Notes under the pieces: model-generated
The model's database searches: none
The model's input: only the letters and a program-made list of their open reading frames with translations
Told to the model about the DNA's origin: nothing
Part shown: piece by piece, positions 60,985 to 64,000 of the stretch
Layout of the letters: each line of letters begins with the position of its first letter
Numbering within the stretch: position 1 is the first letter of the stretch
Program-made: the position numbers and the translations under genes
Assembly: GCF_023502345.1 (NCBI RefSeq)
Contig: NZ_JAMFLX010000004.1
Span: 174,223 to 238,222 of the forward strand
From: Parendozoicomonas callyspongiae
GTDB lineage: Bacteria; Pseudomonadota; Gammaproteobacteria; Pseudomonadales; Endozoicomonadaceae
DNA: 64,000 bases
Reading direction: 5' to 3'

Positions 60985-62301
60985 TCAACTTAATTCAGCA
61001 ACGATTTTCCGAATACCTTTACAGAGAAACGCCAGGTCATCATCGTTCATAATATAGGGTGGCATCACGTATACCAGCTTACCAAAGGGGCGAACCCAGA
61101 TTCCTTCTTCGACAAAACGAGGCTGAATAACCTGCATATCAACAGGCTCTTTCAGTTCCACAACACCGATAGCTCCCAGAACCCTGACATCAGCAACGGC
61201 TGACATGCCGACACAGGGGTTCAGGCCATCCTTAAGCCCCTGTTCAATTCTTGCAACCTGACTTTTCCATTCCCCTGTTGCCAGAATATCCAGGCTTGCA
61301 CAGGCCACCCGACAGGCCAGAGGGTTGCCCATAAAAGTTGGCCCGTGCATAAAGACACCATTATCAGAAATGGTATGACTGACTTCCTCAGTGCAAATGG
61401 TTGCAGCCAGCGTCATATTGCCACCCGTGAGGGCTTTACCAACTGTCATGATATCCGGGCAGATATCCGCGTGCTCACAGGCAAACATCTTGCCTGTGCG
61501 ACCAAAACCTGTCGCTATTTCATCGAAGATCAGAAGAATGCCATATTCATTGCAGAGTTCGCGGACACGCTTGATGTAGGCAGGAGAATAAAACCTCATC
61601 CCACCTGCTCCCTGTACAACCGGCTCCATAATAATACCGACCAGATCCCGGTGATGCTCCTTTAACGCTTCTGCCAGCTCTTCAATATATTTTTCATCCC
61701 AATCGTCGCTGAACCTGCACTGAGGAGCATCAACAAAAACATGCTCAAGAAGAATTCCGCTGAATAGCCCGTGCATACCATTGACAGGGTCACAAACTGC
61801 CATCGCGCCAATAGTGTCACCATGGTAACCATTACGAACTGTCAGCAGGCGTTTACGACGCTCATCGCCTTTACTGCGCCAGTATTGAATAGCCATCTTT
61901 ATGGACACTTCCACAGAGACAGAGCCTGAGTCGGCAAGGAACACTGTTTGCAATGGTTCGGGAGCGATCTCTACAAGCTTACGACAGAGATCAATAGCAG
62001 GTTTATGGGTCAAACCACCAAACATCACATGTGACATACTGGAAATCTGATCCTGCAGAGCCTCATTCAGCTCCTTCCTGTTGTACCCGTGTATCGCAGA
62101 CCACCAGGATGCCATGCCGTCAACCAGCTCACTGCCATCTGCCAGCTTGATGCGTACACCTTCTGCTGAGACTACAGGAAAGACCGGGATAGGTTTGGTC
62201 ACCGAAGTGTATGGATGCCAGATATGGTAGCGGTCGAATTCCATATCCTGTTCAGTAAACGCAATTTCATCTTTATGATGGCGTGAAACTGACTGCTGCA
62301 C
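60985..62301 (-). CDS. bioA: adenosylmethionine-8-amino-7-oxononanoate aminotransferase
   Basis: Third step of biotin synthesis (KAPA to DAPA, amino donor SAM). 438 residues from GTG 62301, chosen because AGGAGG stands five bases before it; ATG 62319 and ATG 62244 are alternatives. Class III aminotransferase: HPYTS near the start, MASWWSAIHGYNRKEL, LIFDEIATGFGRTG with PLP-binding Asp, and the PLP lysine in TVGKALTGGNMTL. No other bio gene adjoins. A candidate BirA operator lies upstream. Confidence 0.95.
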   Translation of the reverse strand: MQQSVSRHHKDEIAFTEQDMEFDRYHIWHPYTSVTKPIPVFPVVSAEGVRIKLADGSELVDGMASWWSAIHGYNRKELNEALQDQISSMSHVMFGGLTHKPAIDLCRKLVEIAPEPLQTVFLADSGSVSVEVSIKMAIQYWRSKGDERRKRLLTVRNGYHGDTIGAMAVCDPVNGMHGLFSGILLEHVFVDAPQCRFSDDWDEKYIEELAEALKEHHRDLVGIIMEPVVQGAGGMRFYSPAYIKRVRELCNEYGILLIFDEIATGFGRTGKMFACEHADICPDIMTVGKALTGGNMTLAATICTEEVSHTISDNGVFMHGPTFMGNPLACRVACASLDILATGEWKSQVARIEQGLKDGLNPCVGMSAVADVRVLGAIGVVELKEPVDMQVIQPRFVEEGIWVRPFGKLVYVMPPYIMNDDDLAFLCKGIRKIVAELS

Positions 62302-62378
62302 TCGTTCCTCCTGACACACATAATTTAAAAGCTGAAAGAAAGATTATCAACAGCATGCAGAGATGATACAACGACCAT

Positions 62379-62411
62379 TTGTAAACTTTTACATGGTGAT
62401 ATTATTTACTT
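62379..62411 (-). promoter_or_regulatory. candidate BirA operator upstream of bioA
   Basis: TTGTAAACT, 15 bases, then TATTTACTT. The left half matches the BirA consensus TTGTAAACC at 8 of 9; the right half keeps the TTTAC core of GGTTTACAA. The 15-base spacing is that of known bio operators, and it lies about 78 bases before the bioA start codon. Confidence 0.5.
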
Positions 62412-62545
62412 GATCAATTTTAGCATCTTCTTTCCAGAAGCCCGTCACATAGTAAAAACAACTTTCATTGCGTTGAGTAGATAGATTTTCGGTTCAGGAA
62501 TGAATGAACTATCTTTCGATACCGTTCAAATAAAAATGCAGAATA

Positions 62546-63625
62546 ATGATCAGACATCAGGGGCTTACAACGATCACTCTCGCTTTTTTTCTAGCTCTCT
62601 CCGGAGCTGGATTACTCAGCTTCAGTGCTCCCAGACTGCTGGGTTTTAATCCCCCGAAAGTGCAACCCTGTGATGTTCACTGCCCCGCTGGCATCCCAAA
62701 GGTTCCTGTTGATAAACCTGTCAGGGTAATGACCTGGAACGTTCAGTTTCTTGCTGGCACGTATTACCCCTACTGGGCCGAAGACAGCAGCAAGTTTCTG
62801 AAGGAAAGTGATATTGAAAGCAATCTGGATCGAATTATTGAAGTTATTAAAAACGCAAACCCGGACATTCTTCAGCTACAGGAAGTGCACTTCACTCACC
62901 CTGTCACCTTTCATAAAAACCAGCTGGAAATGTTATACAGAAAACTGGCTGACAAGCTTCCCTGTTACAGTTCTGCCAGTTACTGGAAAAGCACTTTTAT
63001 TCCTCAAAAACACCTGACAGGGACTATCGATATGCGGCTTGTGACAATGAGCCGTTACCAGATAGATGATGCGACCCAAATATTATTACCTGCTACCCGA
63101 AAGAAGCGGGTACTTGTTCCTTTTTACCCCCGTCACTCACTGCTTGAAATACGAATGCCGCTTGAAAATGGCAAAAACCTATATGCCATCAATACCCACC
63201 TTGATGCTCCAGGTATTGGGCGAGGCAATATGTATGAGCAGGTTGATGCTGTCTATGAGCATCTTGAACTGCTGACTAAAAGCAGAAAGCATTGGCTGCT
63301 TTCCGGAGACTTGAACCTGATTCCCCCTGGTTTTCATGGTCACCTTCCGGAAAACCAGAAAGAACACTACCTTGAACACTCACTTCTGGCACCTTTTTAC
63401 AAAAGTTTCCGAGGAGTTCCCGCACTGGACGACTTGAGCGGTTCTGAATGGCCTCAATGGCTGACGGCTTATGATTTAAACCAGGACAGGCTTGACTTGA
63501 TTATCGACTACATCTTCAGGCCGGAATATATTGGAGCAACCAATTCCCAGGTCTTACACCTGCCCCTGGATATATCAGATCACATGCCTGTCATTACAGA
63601 GCTGCTCCTTTCCCAGGAGCTCTAG
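62546..63625 (+). CDS. secreted endonuclease/exonuclease/phosphatase-fold enzyme
   Basis: 359 residues. Hydrophobic N-terminus (residues 8-30) is a signal peptide or anchor. The EEP fold is complete: MTWNVQFLAG, DILQLQEVHF (metal Glu), INTHLDAPG (catalytic His region), WLLSGDLNLIPPG and SDHMPVITELL (final Asp-His). Substrate may be a phospholipid (sphingomyelinase-like), nucleic acid or phosphate ester; export argues for host- or environment-directed activity. The TAG stop (63623-63625) lies inside the terminal repeat of a mini-element. Confidence 0.85.
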   Translation: MIRHQGLTTITLAFFLALSGAGLLSFSAPRLLGFNPPKVQPCDVHCPAGIPKVPVDKPVRVMTWNVQFLAGTYYPYWAEDSSKFLKESDIESNLDRIIEVIKNANPDILQLQEVHFTHPVTFHKNQLEMLYRKLADKLPCYSSASYWKSTFIPQKHLTGTIDMRLVTMSRYQIDDATQILLPATRKKRVLVPFYPRHSLLEIRMPLENGKNLYAINTHLDAPGIGRGNMYEQVDAVYEHLELLTKSRKHWLLSGDLNLIPPGFHGHLPENQKEHYLEHSLLAPFYKSFRGVPALDDLSGSEWPQWLTAYDLNQDRLDLIIDYIFRPEYIGATNSQVLHLPLDISDHMPVITELLLSQEL

Positions 63626-63790
63626 GAGCCTGTCGGACTTAACGCGCACCTACTGCGAAAAAGCCGGATTTGGCCAGTTTTTAGAACCACTTTCGTCAAA
63701 TAGAACCACTATTATCCTCAAGTGCTTCTAAAAACTGGCTCAAACCGGACTTTTTCTCGCTACGGTCGGTTAAGTCCGACAGGCTCCTAG
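63622..63790. repeat. palindromic mini-element, family C (169 bp)
   Basis: Ends CTAGGAGCCTGTCGGACTTA and TAAGTCCGACAGGCTCCTAG are a perfect 20-bp terminal inverted repeat with internal TA. Further inside, AAAAGCCGGATTTGGCCAGT pairs imperfectly with its counterpart near 63730-63760. The centre holds AATAG-AACCA-CTATT (63699-63713). No coding capacity. It provides the stop codon of the preceding gene. Confidence 0.88.
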
Positions 63791-63806
63791 TCCCAATGGT
63801 ACTGAC

Positions 63807-64000
63807 TTAAGCCGCCTTCCCTTGGTATGTCTTAAGCCGTCTGGCCTTTGCACGGGAGTGTTGCAACTTTGGAAAAGCTTTTGGTCGCCTCTTCACTGCC
63901 CGTGGTTCAGACCGCCCTGATCGATCCCCTACCTGATGTTCGGCCATTATGCCCAGCATTACATCAACAACACCTGCCAGATCATCTGTAGACAGTAGTA
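63807..64000 (-). CDS. IS4-family transposase, C-terminal part (cut by window edge)
   Basis: 63 codons are visible before TAA at 63807-63809. The basic C-terminus with RSEPRAVKRRPKAFPKLQ is typical of IS4-type (DDE_Tnp_1) transposases. The catalytic domain lies beyond the right edge, so activity cannot be judged. It follows a family-C mini-element by 16 bases. Confidence 0.8.
   Translation of the reverse strand, partial: LLSTDDLAGVVDVMLGIMAEHQVGDRSGRSEPRAVKRRPKAFPKLQHSRAKARRLKTYQGKAA

Overview
The window looks like chromosomal DNA of a marine, host-associated gammaproteobacterium, most likely near Endozoicomonas/Oceanospirillales. This is inferred from the gene complement, from long secreted proteins of eukaryote-directed type, and from abundant palindromic mini-elements; no 16S gene or other phylogenetic marker is present. 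No rRNA, tRNA or CRISPR array was seen.

Layout. 1-10.4 kb: a LysR regulator fragment, arginine genes argE-argA, a phosphate group (DUF47 protein, PiT transporter, alkaline phosphatase), a CYTH triphosphatase and a PilB/GspE-type ATPase. 10.7-15.7 kb: a complete branched-chain amino acid ABC transporter (livKHMGF). 16-21.1 kb: rhlE-type helicase, rpiA, ilvA, 5-formyl-THF cyclo-ligase and two very small membrane-type ORFs. 21.6-23.2 kb: decayed hsdM and IS630 pieces and a secreted cysteine-rich protein. 23.2-32.7 kb: a complete Stickland-type D-proline reductase locus (prdC-prdA-small gene-prdB-prdD-prdE-prdF) with a TauE-type transporter and a second-type prolyl-tRNA synthetase; prdB contains an in-frame TGA that must be read as selenocysteine, followed by a SECIS-like hairpin. 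33.4-33.9 kb: truncated IS3 element. 34.0-38.3 kb: a CBM96-like secreted protein facing a five-gene operon (VOC, dhaK, dhaL, LsrF-like aldolase, DUF1097) that has a perfect FNR site upstream. 38.6-40.5 kb: a protein whose C-terminal half carries all catalytic motifs of the CyaA/ExoY class of host-activated nucleotidyl cyclase toxins. 40.6-49.1 kb: a second liv-type ABC transporter interleaved with two acyl-CoA ligase-family genes. 49.2-52.0 kb: IS3 remnant, asnS and a D-2-hydroxyacid dehydrogenase. 52.2-54.6 kb: a 780-residue protein with a polyproline stretch and two WH2 actin-binding motifs. 55.2-64 kb: GH5 glycosidase, an oppA remnant, pilD-coaE, a histidine phosphatase, an SLC1-type symporter, bioA with a candidate BirA operator, a secreted endonuclease/exonuclease/phosphatase-fold enzyme and the end of an IS4-type transposase.

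How it fits together. The prd locus would let the cell dispose of electrons by reducing D-proline to 5-aminovalerate, and the neighbouring FNR-site operon points the same way: anaerobic or micro-oxic life on host-derived nutrients. The two effector-like proteins both relate to actin (WH2 binds monomeric actin; ExoY-type cyclases are activated by actin or calmodulin), which suggests interaction with eukaryotic cells. Three families of palindromic, TA-ended mini-elements sit at or on gene stop codons and share one small hairpin with a constant AACCA loop and covarying stems.
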